Source: an uncultured Pelagibacteraceae bacterium (lineage in GTDB: Bacteria; Pseudomonadota; Alphaproteobacteria; Pelagibacterales; Pelagibacteraceae). From it: a DNA stretch of 48,156 bases. A program made the position numbers and the translations under genes. The notes under the pieces are model-generated. The model did no database searches and was not told the origin of the DNA. It worked only from the letters and a program-made list of their open reading frames with translations. The DNA lies in contig CACFKZ010000007.1 in the NCBI GenBank assembly GCA_902566945.1, positions 1 to 48,156 on the forward strand, in the 5' to 3' direction. Shown piece after piece: positions 29,212-37,843 of this stretch (positions within the stretch are counted from its first letter, which is position 1; each line of letters begins with the position of its first letter).

Positions 29212-29852
29212 TCATAAAAAATTTAAAAAAAAGATTATTGACATCGTTGTTTTTATTTTTTTTCGTTTTTTTAATTTTTAAATCGAAATTTATACTTATT
29301 TATTCTCTCTTAATTTTAAGTATATTTTCAATACTTGAATTTTTAAATATAAGTAAAAGCATATTCAAAAATATTACTTATTATCTTTTTAATTCTTTCT
29401 TTATAATATTTATTTCTTTTTTTAGTTTATTTTTTTTCTTATTTTCTTTTGGAAAACTAAAAGTAGTAATGCTTATTATTTTACTTGGTTGTATTGCTTC
29501 AGATATTGGAGGATTTGTATTTGGTAATTTATTTAAAGGTCCAAAATTAACAAAAATAAGTCCAAAGAAAACTGTATCTGGTTCTATTGGATCCTTTTTT
29601 TCATGTTGTATTGTTGTTATGGGTTTAGTTTTTTATGTAACAAAAAATTTTAATTTAAATATTTTTTTTATAAGTATTATAATTTCATTTTCGTGCCAAT
29701 TAGGAGATTTGTTTTTTTCATATTTAAAAAGAAAAGCAAAAATTAAGGACTATAGCAATCTATTACCTGGTCATGGAGGTGTGATTGACAGATTAGATGG
29801 AATATTTTTTGGTGTTCCGGTTGGGCTAATAACCTTCCTATTTTTATATTAA
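29208..29852 (+). CDS. cdsA: Phosphatidate cytidylyltransferase
   Basis: A 214-residue inner-membrane enzyme that makes CDP-diacylglycerol from phosphatidate and CTP. About six hydrophobic segments are seen, very rich in Phe, Ile and Leu. The C-terminal signature is split over SPKKTVSGSIGSF, then GDLFFSYLKRKAKIKD and LLPGHGGVIDRLDG, with the metal-binding aspartates. It is shorter than the E. coli enzyme (285) because the N-terminal membrane part is reduced. It overlaps uppS by 4 bp and is followed by dxr after 1 bp. Confidence 0.92.
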   Translation: MIIKNLKKRLLTSLFLFFFVFLIFKSKFILIYSLLILSIFSILEFLNISKSIFKNITYYLFNSFFIIFISFFSLFFFLFSFGKLKVVMLIILLGCIASDIGGFVFGNLFKGPKLTKISPKKTVSGSIGSFFSCCIVVMGLVFYVTKNFNLNIFFISIIISFSCQLGDLFFSYLKRKAKIKDYSNLLPGHGGVIDRLDGIFFGVPVGLITFLFLY

Positions 29853-29853
29853 A

Positions 29854-31020
29854 ATGAAAAAAAGTATTACAATTTTTGGATCTACAGGCTCAATAGGTTT
29901 AACGGCTTTAAGTATTTTTGAAAAGAAAAAAAAAAATTTTAAATTACAATTATTATCAGCAAACAAAAACTTTCATTTAATTTGTAAACAAATTCAAAAA
30001 TACAGGCCTAATTACTTTCTAATTACAGATTTTTCCACTTATGAAAAAATAAAAAAAAAATTTTCAAAAAAAAAAGTTAAGATAATTTACAACTTAAAGT
30101 CCTTAAATTTAAAAAAAAAAATTGATATAACAATTTCAGCTATTCCAGGTATTGAGGGTTTAGAGTCCACATTATTAATGACAAAATTTAGTAAAAAAAT
30201 TCTTATCGCGAATAAAGAGTCCGTAATTTGTGGTTGGAACCTATTAAATAAAGTCGCAAAAATAAATAAGACTAACATTATTCCAATTGACTCAGAACAT
30301 TATTCAATTTCTAAATTAATTGAAAATCATAAAATAACTGAAATAAACAAAATTTATATAACTGCATCAGGCGGACCTTTCCTGAATTATAATTTAAATA
30401 GATTTAAAAAGATAAAGCCTAAAGATGCTTTAAAGCATCCTAAATGGAAAATGGGAAAAAAAATCACAATCGACTCTTCTACTTTAATGAACAAAATATT
30501 AGAATTAATTGAAGCTCAAAAATTATTCAATATTCCTGAAAATAAGTTAGAAATTTTAATCCATCCAGAATCTTTAGTGCATGCAATTGTTGAATTTAAA
30601 AATGGTTTAACTAAATTTCTCTATCATCAAACCTCTATGAAAATACCGATCGCAAATGCTTTATTTGATAGTCAAATAAATATTAAGGATTTTTTAAATT
30701 TAAAACCAAGAAATAATTTTAAAAATAAAATTGATAATTTATCTTTTCAGAATGTAGACCCGAAAATATTTCCAATTATAAAGTTAAAAAAAAGACTAAA
30801 TGAGTATCCATCTACTCCAATAATTATCAACGCAGCTAATGAAATATTAGTTGATCAATTTCTCCAAAAAAACATACCTTTTTTAAAGATTTATAAAACT
30901 ATAATGACTATACTGAATGATAGAAATTATCGAAAATATGCTATAAGAAAGCCTAAAAATATTAATCAAATACTAACAATTAATAATTGGGCTAAACTAA
31001 CTACTTTGAACAAAATTTAA
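29854..31020 (+). CDS. dxr: 1-deoxy-D-xylulose 5-phosphate reductoisomerase
   Basis: A 388-residue NADPH-dependent enzyme of the MEP isoprenoid pathway. The NADPH motif GSTGSIG is at 9-15. NKESVICGW, the metal-binding PIDSEHYSI, ASGGPF, the flexible-loop HPKWKMGKKITIDSSTLMNK and HPESLVHAIVEF are all present. The first third is extremely Lys-rich and contains four long A runs (29926-29936, 30051-30060, 30066-30075, 30111-30121) without losing frame. The site-2 protease gene that often follows in alphaproteobacteria is missing; bamA starts 8 bp later. Confidence 0.95.
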   Translation: MKKSITIFGSTGSIGLTALSIFEKKKKNFKLQLLSANKNFHLICKQIQKYRPNYFLITDFSTYEKIKKKFSKKKVKIIYNLKSLNLKKKIDITISAIPGIEGLESTLLMTKFSKKILIANKESVICGWNLLNKVAKINKTNIIPIDSEHYSISKLIENHKITEINKIYITASGGPFLNYNLNRFKKIKPKDALKHPKWKMGKKITIDSSTLMNKILELIEAQKLFNIPENKLEILIHPESLVHAIVEFKNGLTKFLYHQTSMKIPIANALFDSQINIKDFLNLKPRNNFKNKIDNLSFQNVDPKIFPIIKLKKRLNEYPSTPIIINAANEILVDQFLQKNIPFLKIYKTIMTILNDRNYRKYAIRKPKNINQILTINNWAKLTTLNKI

Positions 31021-31028
31021 ATTTTAAA

Positions 31029-33266
31029 ATGTACAAAATTATTTCTATTGTTTTATTCTTTTTATTAAGCACTCTTTCACTTAACGCTGAAATAGCTAGA
31101 AACTTAAAGATCATAGGTAATGAGCGAGTAAGTGAAGAAACAATTAAAGTTTACGGTGATATAGAATTAGGAAAAAATTATAAACAAAGTGACTTAAACA
31201 ATATATTACGAAATCTATATTCGACTGATTTCTTTGAAGACATTCAAATAAATTTAGCGGAAGGTGTTTTGACGATAAAGTTGAAAGAATACCCAATAAT
31301 AAATCAATTAGTTATTTTAGGTGAAAAAAATAAAAAATATTTAGAGCAAATAAAAAAAATTATTAAACTCAGACAAAAAAGTTCTTTTATAAAATCATAT
31401 CTTTCAGATGATATAGAAAATATTAAACGTCTTTATTCATCAGCGGGGTATAATAACAGTATAATTGAAATTAAAACTAGAGAGGTTGATAATAATAATA
31501 TTGATTTAATAATTGAAATTTCAAGAGGGGAAGTCACGAAAATATCATCAATTAATTTTACAGGGAATAAAATTATTAGAGATAGACGTTTAAGAGATAT
31601 TATTGCTAGTGGTGAAGATAAATTCTGGAAAATCATATCTAGAAACACAAAATTCAGTGAAAACCTAATCAACTTGGATAAACGATTGTTAACAAATTAT
31701 TATAAGTCTTTAGGTTATTATGACGTTGAAATAAGTTCTAATTCAGCAATTATAAACGATGAAGGTAACGTTGATTTAATTTATTCTATCGAAGCTGGAA
31801 AAAGATATGTAATAAAAAAAATCAGTACTAATATCGATCAAGTATTTGATAAAAATATCTTTTATGAATTAGAAAAATCATATCAAAAATATATTGGAGA
31901 ATTTTATTCACCTTTCTCAATTACTATTTTACTTAAAGACATAGATGAAATAATTGAAAATAATAATCTACAATTTGTTGAACATAATGTTGAAGAAAAA
32001 TTAGATGAAAGCAAAGGTGAAATTGAAATTTTATTTAATATATTTGAAGCAAAAAAAATATTAGTAGAAAGAGTAAATATAGTTGGAAATAACATAACAA
32101 ATGAAAACGTGATAAGAAGTGAATTGATACTTGATGAAGGAGATCCTTTCACTAAATTGAAACTGGATAAATCTATTTCAAATTTAAAAGCTAGAAATAT
32201 TTTTGCCGATGTTAAAGCAGAAACTAAAACTGGATCATCAAATGATTTAAGAAATATTGAAATTAAAGTAGAAGAAAAACCTACAGGTGAAATTAGCGCA
32301 GGAGCAGGTGTGGGTACCAGTGGTGGAAATTTCGCTTTCAATATAAGGGAAAACAATTGGTTAGGTGAAGGTAAACAAGTAGATTTTGCGATTGATTTCG
32401 ACGAAGAGTCATTGTCTGGACGACTTAATTTTACTGATCCAAATTATGATTTTTTAGGAAATGCTCTAAACGTATATATATCCAGTACTGGTAATGATAA
32501 ACCAGATCAAGGATACGAAAACACAACTGTAGCAACCGGTATAAGCACCAGCTTTGAACAGTACAAGAATGTATTTGCAACATTAGGAATTAATGCTTCT
32601 TATGATGATCTTAGAACTTTTGACTCTGCGTCCGCATCACTCAAAAAGCAAGCTGGAGAATTTAGCGAACTTTCTGGATCGTATGGTTTTAAATATGACA
32701 AGAGAGATCGTAAATTTATGCCTACATCAGGATCTGTTTACAGCTTTAATCAAACATTGCCCATAGTTGCGGATAAAAGATTTATTTCTAATACAATATC
32801 AGCAAGTGGTTATAAATCTTTCTCAGAGAACATAATAGGCTCCTCAAAAATCTATTTATCAGCAATAAATGGTTTAGGAGAAGATGACGTGAGGCTTAGC
32901 AAAAGAAAAAATTTAAGTCAACGTAGATTAAGAGGATTTGAAAGAGGGAAAGTAGGTCCAGTGGATGGCGATGATCACGTCGGAGGAAATTATGCAGCAG
33001 CATTAAATTTTGAGGTTAATCTTCCAAACGTTTTTCCAGAAAGTACAAAAACTGAAGTCGGTTTATTTTTGGACTTTGGTAACTTATGGGGAGTTGATTA
33101 TGATAGCAGCCTAGATGAATCTAACGAATTAAGATCATCAACCGGAGTTGCTGCAAGCTGGCTGTCACCTTTAGGCCCAATGACATTCATTTTTTCTACC
33201 AATTTGTCAAAGGCAAGCACTGATAAAACTGAGAGTTTCAGTTTTAATTTAGGAACGACATTTTAG
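31029..33266 (+). CDS. bamA: Outer membrane protein assembly factor BamA
   Basis: A 745-residue outer-membrane insertase. A signal peptide covers about residues 1-20 (MYKIISIVLFFLLSTLSLNA). Five POTRA domains follow to about residue 400, then the 16-strand barrel. The barrel carries the lid-loop signature RRLRGFERG and ends in SFNLGTTF with the C-terminal aromatic. The YSSAGYNNSIIE and YKSLGYYDVEIS segments are typical POTRA repeats. The place before skp, lpxD and fabZ is the normal envelope-biogenesis arrangement. The next gene starts 2 bp later. Confidence 0.95.
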   Translation: MYKIISIVLFFLLSTLSLNAEIARNLKIIGNERVSEETIKVYGDIELGKNYKQSDLNNILRNLYSTDFFEDIQINLAEGVLTIKLKEYPIINQLVILGEKNKKYLEQIKKIIKLRQKSSFIKSYLSDDIENIKRLYSSAGYNNSIIEIKTREVDNNNIDLIIEISRGEVTKISSINFTGNKIIRDRRLRDIIASGEDKFWKIISRNTKFSENLINLDKRLLTNYYKSLGYYDVEISSNSAIINDEGNVDLIYSIEAGKRYVIKKISTNIDQVFDKNIFYELEKSYQKYIGEFYSPFSITILLKDIDEIIENNNLQFVEHNVEEKLDESKGEIEILFNIFEAKKILVERVNIVGNNITNENVIRSELILDEGDPFTKLKLDKSISNLKARNIFADVKAETKTGSSNDLRNIEIKVEEKPTGEISAGAGVGTSGGNFAFNIRENNWLGEGKQVDFAIDFDEESLSGRLNFTDPNYDFLGNALNVYISSTGNDKPDQGYENTTVATGISTSFEQYKNVFATLGINASYDDLRTFDSASASLKKQAGEFSELSGSYGFKYDKRDRKFMPTSGSVYSFNQTLPIVADKRFISNTISASGYKSFSENIIGSSKIYLSAINGLGEDDVRLSKRKNLSQRRLRGFERGKVGPVDGDDHVGGNYAAALNFEVNLPNVFPESTKTEVGLFLDFGNLWGVDYDSSLDESNELRSSTGVAASWLSPLGPMTFIFSTNLSKASTDKTESFSFNLGTTF

Positions 33267-33268
33267 AT

Positions 33269-33793
33269 ATGAAATTTAAAAAGATAATATATTTTGTTTT
33301 AATTATTTTTTCGTTTAGTTTTATTAATTTGAGTGCAGATACTCCACACTTTATTGATTTTAAATATATTTTAAATGAGAGTGATGCTGGAAAGAAAGCT
33401 CAAATTTTTCTTAAAAATAAACTTGAAAAAGGATTCAAAGATATAAAGGAAAAAGAAAAAAAAATTCAGGAAGAAGAAAAAAAAATCATTCAGCAAAAGA
33501 AATTAGTATCAGCTGAGGAATATAAAAAAAAAGTTACAGATTTAAGAAAAAAAGTATCTAATTTACAAAAAGAAAGAAATGATATTCTTAAATCAGTTGC
33601 TAATAAGAGAGCTAAGGCAAAAAATGAACTCCTTAAAAATTTGAACCCTATAATGAAAGATTACATGAAAGAGAAAAATATAAAAATGATTGTAGATAAA
33701 AAAAGTCTTTTGCTTGCAGATGAAAATTTGAATATCACAAAAGATATAATGAGTTTATTAAATAAACAATTAAAATCAATTAATCTTAATTAG
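33269..33793 (+). CDS. skp: OmpH/Skp-family periplasmic chaperone
   Basis: A 174-residue secreted protein. The signal peptide is at about 1-23, ending LSADTP. The mature protein starts with the family beta strand (HFIDFKYILNESDAGKK), followed by a long charged coiled coil (about 50-120) full of Lys/Glu and a final strand around KMIVDKKSLLLAD. This is the Skp jellyfish layout. It holds unfolded outer-membrane proteins on their way to BamA, which is encoded directly upstream with a 2-bp gap. Confidence 0.88.
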   Translation: MKFKKIIYFVLIIFSFSFINLSADTPHFIDFKYILNESDAGKKAQIFLKNKLEKGFKDIKEKEKKIQEEEKKIIQQKKLVSAEEYKKKVTDLRKKVSNLQKERNDILKSVANKRAKAKNELLKNLNPIMKDYMKEKNIKMIVDKKSLLLADENLNITKDIMSLLNKQLKSINLN

Positions 33794-33799
33794 TTTTAA

Positions 33800-34768
33800 A
33801 TGAGTTCTAATTTCTTTTTTTTAAAGAAAAACATTAAAATCAGCAAAGCTTTTATACACACCAATTTTAAAAAAGATTTCCTAATCAAAGATGTGCGTCC
33901 TCTACATCTAGCGAGAGAAAGTGATCTTACTTTTTTTGACTCAAGCAAGTATAAAAATGATGCGACTAAAACCAGAGCTGGCGCATGTATTAGTACAGAA
34001 AAATTAGTAAATTTTTTGCCAAAAAAAGTTGAAAAAGTAATTGTAAAAAATGTTTTATTCGAATTGGCAAAAATTTTAAAAGTAATGTTTCCTCTAGCAG
34101 ATGTAGATTACCCAGACAAGACATTAAAAAAACCAAGTAAAACAAAATATAAATCTGTTAAATTTGGAAACAATGTTTTAATTGGTAAAAACGTTAAAAT
34201 AGGTAAAAATACTTATGTTGGAGCTAATTCAATAATCGAACATGATGTTCAAGTTGGTAAAGAATGTATCATTGGATCAGGTGTAATTATTAAAAACTCA
34301 ATTATTGGAGATAGAGTTGTGTTGCAAGATAACTGTAAAATAGGTCAAAAAGGATTTGGTTTTATACCTTTAAAAAATAAAAATCTTAAATTTCCGCATA
34401 TAGGTAAAGTTCTTATAAAAGACGATGTGGAGGTTGCATCAGGTTGTACAATAGACCGTGGATCTTTAAATGATACAATAATAGGCAAAAATACTTATTT
34501 AGATAATCAAGTTCACGTTGCCCATAATGTCCAAATTGGATCAAACTGTATGATTGCTGGACAAGTTGGTTTTGCAGGAAGTACTAATGTTGGTAATAAC
34601 GTTTCTATTGGCGGTCAAGCAGGTGTGTCTGGTCATTTGAAAATAGGAAATAATGTCAAGATAGGTGGTGGAAGCGGTGTAATAAAAGACGTTAAAGATA
34701 ATCAAACAGTTATGGGCTACCCTGCATTACCAATAAAAGATTTTTTAAAAAGAAATAAAGATGAGTGA
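33800..34768 (+). CDS. lpxD: UDP-3-O-acylglucosamine N-acyltransferase
   Basis: A 322-residue enzyme of lipid A synthesis that adds the second 3-hydroxyacyl chain from acyl-ACP. The N-terminal uridine-binding domain (about 1-100) includes ESDLTFFDSSKY. The rest is a left-handed beta helix of hexapeptide repeats (INxxxxI-type, such as IGKNVKIGKNTYVGANSII). The catalytic histidine is in QVHVAHNVQIG, and the C-terminal PALPIKDFL follows. The length is slightly below E. coli (341). It overlaps fabZ by 8 bp. Confidence 0.94.
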   Translation: MSSNFFFLKKNIKISKAFIHTNFKKDFLIKDVRPLHLARESDLTFFDSSKYKNDATKTRAGACISTEKLVNFLPKKVEKVIVKNVLFELAKILKVMFPLADVDYPDKTLKKPSKTKYKSVKFGNNVLIGKNVKIGKNTYVGANSIIEHDVQVGKECIIGSGVIIKNSIIGDRVVLQDNCKIGQKGFGFIPLKNKNLKFPHIGKVLIKDDVEVASGCTIDRGSLNDTIIGKNTYLDNQVHVAHNVQIGSNCMIAGQVGFAGSTNVGNNVSIGGQAGVSGHLKIGNNVKIGGGSGVIKDVKDNQTVMGYPALPIKDFLKRNKDE

Positions 34769-35213
34769 AACTGAAATAGATAAAAAAAAAATTGAAAGTT
34801 TATTACCTCATAGAGAGCCAATGCTTTTAATTGATAAATTAATTAATATAGTCCCACTAAAATCTGCCACAGCTATTATGCATGTCAAGAAAGATAGTTT
34901 CTATGTTCAAGGGCACTTTCCAAACCAACCAGTAATGCCGGGTGTATTAATCGTTGAAGCCTTTGGACAAGCAGCTGCTGCCTTAACTGCTCACGGTATA
35001 GACCCTAAAGAATACAAAAATAAATTAGTATTTTTAATGGGAGTAGATAAAGCAAGGTTTAGAAATCCAGTCATTCCAGAATGTGAGTTACATTTAGAAA
35101 TTGAAGCAATTAGATCACACGGAAGAGTTTGGAAATACAAAGGTACAGCAAAAGTAGATGGAAAAAGAATGGCTGATGCAGAGTGGTCAGCTACAATAGT
35201 GGATAGAAAATAA
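34761..35213 (+). CDS. fabZ: 3-hydroxyacyl-[acyl-carrier-protein] dehydratase FabZ
   Basis: A 150-residue hot-dog-fold dehydratase of fatty acid synthesis. The catalytic pair is H52 (GHFPNQPVMPGV) and E66 (IVEAFGQAA). LLPHREPMLLID at the start and VDKARFRNPVIPE in the middle are typical. FabZ competes with LpxA and LpxD for 3-hydroxyacyl-ACP, and the three genes are commonly linked. It overlaps lpxD by 8 bp and lpxA by one base. Confidence 0.97.
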   Translation: MSETEIDKKKIESLLPHREPMLLIDKLINIVPLKSATAIMHVKKDSFYVQGHFPNQPVMPGVLIVEAFGQAAAALTAHGIDPKEYKNKLVFLMGVDKARFRNPVIPECELHLEIEAIRSHGRVWKYKGTAKVDGKRMADAEWSATIVDRK

Positions 35214-35992
35214 TGATACACAATTCTAGCGTAATTGATAAAAAAGCGAAAATTTCAAAAAATGTGAAAATTGGTCCATTTTGTTATGTGGGTCCAAATG
35301 TTGAGTTACGAGAAAATGTTGAATTAATATCAAACGTTCATATAGAGGGAACAACTCATATAGGCAATGGAACAAAAATTTTTCCATTTGCTAGCATAGG
35401 AACACAACCTCAAGACCTCAAATATAAGAATGAAAAAAATAGCCTTACGATTGGTAAAAATAACATAATAAGAGAGTATGTTACTATTAACCCAGGCACA
35501 GAGGGAGGTGGAACAAAAACTGTAATTGGAGATAGCTGTTTGTTTATGATTTCGTCACATATAGCACATGATTGTATAATTGGTAACAATGTGATTATCG
35601 CAAATAACGTCCCATTAGGAGGCCATGTAACTATTGAAGACTCAGTTGTTATAGGTGGAAACTCAGCAGTACAACAATTTACAAGAATAGGAAGACTCGC
35701 GATGATAGGTGGCATGACAGGTGTGCTAAAAGATGTCATCCCATTCGGATTATCAATCGGAAACAGAAATTATTTACAAGGTCTAAATTTAATTGGTTTG
35801 AGAAGAAAAAAATATGAAAATAAATTAATAATTGGATTAGATAGAGCATACAAAAAAATATTTTCTTCAAAAAATTTATATGAAAATTTAAGTAAAATAA
35901 ATGGAGAGTACAAAGACAACACACTGGTAAGTGAAGTAATAAAATTTATCGAAAAAGATAAAAAACGTCCTATTTGTTCACCACTTAGTTAA
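35213..35992 (+). CDS. lpxA: Acyl-[ACP]--UDP-N-acetylglucosamine O-acyltransferase
   Basis: A 259-residue enzyme for the first step of lipid A synthesis. Hexapeptide repeats of the left-handed beta helix run from residue 3 to about 190 (SSVIDKKAKISKNVKIGPFC and onwards). The catalytic histidine lies in SSHIAHDCIIGNNV, and substrate contacts are in GMTGVLKDVIPFGLSIGN. The C-terminal helical domain follows to the end. The length matches the family (about 262). It overlaps fabZ by one base, and lpxI follows after 7 bp. Confidence 0.96.
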   Translation: MIHNSSVIDKKAKISKNVKIGPFCYVGPNVELRENVELISNVHIEGTTHIGNGTKIFPFASIGTQPQDLKYKNEKNSLTIGKNNIIREYVTINPGTEGGGTKTVIGDSCLFMISSHIAHDCIIGNNVIIANNVPLGGHVTIEDSVVIGGNSAVQQFTRIGRLAMIGGMTGVLKDVIPFGLSIGNRNYLQGLNLIGLRRKKYENKLIIGLDRAYKKIFSSKNLYENLSKINGEYKDNTLVSEVIKFIEKDKKRPICSPLS

Positions 35993-35999
35993 AATATTT

Positions 36000-36791
36000 A
36001 TGATTGGGTTAATTTTTGGAGAAACAGAATTTCCAAAATATATATTAAAAAAAATAAAAAAAAAAAGTAAATATTTAATTATAGATTTAACAAAAAAAAA
36101 GCTTTTCAAAAATGACAGAAATTCTTATTCAGTATCCTTAGGTCAATTCGGTAAGATCATTTCAATACTTAAATCCAAAAACTGCAAGAAAGTCTTATTT
36201 GCAGGAAAAGTAGCTAAACCAAACTTTAAATCTATAAAATTAGATTTCAAAGGAATTTATTATATGCCGAAAATTATAAAAAGTTCGAAATTGGGTGACG
36301 CAGCAATTTTAAAACAAATAATAAATATTTTAAAGAAAGAAAAAATTCAGACTGTTAGCTCGAATAAATTTACTCCTGAAATAAGTTTGTCCAAAGGAAA
36401 TTATACAAAAATTAAACCGAACGCTTCTGATAAAAAGGACATACTTTGTGGGGAAAAAGCTCTTAAAAAGTCAGGGAATTTCTCATTTATTCAAGGAGCG
36501 ATTTGTAGAGGCAATAAGATTGTAGCATTAGAAGGAAGTGGGGGAACACAAAAGATGATTAAAAAAGTAAAAAAAATAGCTCAATCGCCATATGGAATTC
36601 TATTAAAATTTCCAAAAAAGAGACAAGATTTAAGAGTTGATCTTCCAACTATTGGACTAGAAACTCTTAAACAATGTAAAAATGCTGGGTTAAAAGGAAT
36701 AGTTTTAAAACATAAATTGAATATATTTTTAAATAAAAGACAAAGTGTGAAATACGCAAATAAAAATAAAATGTTTATTCTAATTAAATGA
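36000..36791 (+). CDS. lpxI: UDP-2,3-diacylglucosamine diphosphatase LpxI
   Basis: A 263-residue member of the LpxI (DUF1009) family, which replaces LpxH in alphaproteobacteria and hydrolyses UDP-2,3-diacylglucosamine to lipid X. Visible family features are the N-terminal GLIFGETEFPKYI, the middle SKLGDAAILKQI, GAICRGNKIVALEGSGGTQK, and the C-terminal RQDLRVDLPTIGLETL with GIVLKHK. The first 40 codons are unusually Lys-rich with long A runs. It ends in ATGA overlap with the sugar dehydrogenase gene, which separates it from lpxB. Confidence 0.92.
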   Translation: MIGLIFGETEFPKYILKKIKKKSKYLIIDLTKKKLFKNDRNSYSVSLGQFGKIISILKSKNCKKVLFAGKVAKPNFKSIKLDFKGIYYMPKIIKSSKLGDAAILKQIINILKKEKIQTVSSNKFTPEISLSKGNYTKIKPNASDKKDILCGEKALKKSGNFSFIQGAICRGNKIVALEGSGGTQKMIKKVKKIAQSPYGILLKFPKKRQDLRVDLPTIGLETLKQCKNAGLKGIVLKHKLNIFLNKRQSVKYANKNKMFILIK

Positions 36792-37843
36792 AAAAAATAT
36801 TAATAATTTTCTTATTATTATTCAAAAATTTAAGTGCTGATGATTTTAAACTTGAGAAAGTTATTGATGGATTTGATAGCCCTTGGAGCTTGACATTCAT
36901 AAATAACCAAAATTTACTCGTCACAGAAAAGCCTGGAAATATTAAGTTTGTAAATTTAAAAGAAAAAATAATAAAAGATATAGATCATAATCTTAATATA
37001 TTAGAGGATGGCCAAGGGGGATTATTAGATATACTTTATAAAGATAGAACTGTTTATGTTTCGTACTCTGAAAACAGATCTAATGGAATGTCTAGCACTT
37101 CAGTCGCAAGAGCAAAATTTAGCGATGAAAGACTTAATTTTAAAAATATTTTTCAAGCACAGCCTCCAATAAACTCCGGGTATCATTTCGGTTCCAGACT
37201 TGTAATAAAAAATAATCATTTGTATATAACTGCTGGTGAGAGAGGGCAAGGAATGATCGCCCAAGACCATACCAAACACCCCGGGAGTATTATTAGAATA
37301 AACTTGGATGGATCAATACCAAAGGATAACCCAAAATTTACTAATAAAAAAGATTGGTTACCTGAAATTTATCAAATTGGAGTGAGAAATCCTCAAGGAA
37401 TTTCTCATTCACCTTTCGACGATAAGATATACTTAACAAATCATGGTGCAAGGGGAGGTGATTGGTTCGGTACAGCAAATCTAGGAGAAAATTATGGATG
37501 GAAGATTCTAGGTTGGGGTGGAACTAATTATTCTGGTACCAAGATCGGTCCGAAATGGAAACCTGGTTTTACTAAAGCAATAAAATATTGGGTACCTTCA
37601 ATCGCAGTTAGCGCTATGGCAATTTATAAAGGTGAAACATTTAAAGAGTGGAATGGTGAGGCTTTAATTACATCTCTTAAAGATCAATCTCTAAGAAAAA
37701 TAAAATTTGACAAATCAAATTTTATTAATGAGAAAATTATATTTAAGGGAAAAATAGGGAGAATAAGAGATATTAAAATACATAAGAGCGGTGATATTTT
37801 TTTACTTTCCGATAATGGTGAATTATGGAGAATGTCCAAGTGA
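36788..37843 (+). CDS. PQQ-dependent aldose sugar dehydrogenase-like protein (periplasmic)
   Basis: A 351-residue six-bladed beta-propeller protein of the soluble glucose/sorbosone dehydrogenase family (YliI/Asd-like). A signal peptide covers about 1-17 (LLLFKNLSA). Family motifs are SPWSLTFI, SGYHFGSRL with the expected catalytic histidine, GVRNPQGISH, NHGARGGDWFG and WVPSIAVSAM. Such enzymes oxidise aldoses with PQQ and calcium in the periplasm. It overlaps lpxI by 4 bp and lpxB by 4 bp, so it is embedded in the lipid A operon, which is unexpected. No PQQ synthesis gene is in the window. A non-PQQ role of the propeller cannot be excluded. Confidence 0.82.
   Translation: MKKILIIFLLLFKNLSADDFKLEKVIDGFDSPWSLTFINNQNLLVTEKPGNIKFVNLKEKIIKDIDHNLNILEDGQGGLLDILYKDRTVYVSYSENRSNGMSSTSVARAKFSDERLNFKNIFQAQPPINSGYHFGSRLVIKNNHLYITAGERGQGMIAQDHTKHPGSIIRINLDGSIPKDNPKFTNKKDWLPEIYQIGVRNPQGISHSPFDDKIYLTNHGARGGDWFGTANLGENYGWKILGWGGTNYSGTKIGPKWKPGFTKAIKYWVPSIAVSAMAIYKGETFKEWNGEALITSLKDQSLRKIKFDKSNFINEKIIFKGKIGRIRDIKIHKSGDIFLLSDNGELWRMSK

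Noticed and set aside
31904..32356. A minus-strand 150-residue ORF inside bamA
   Set aside because: It is a shadow of the bamA coding sequence and its composition follows from the opposite strand. No recognisable domain.
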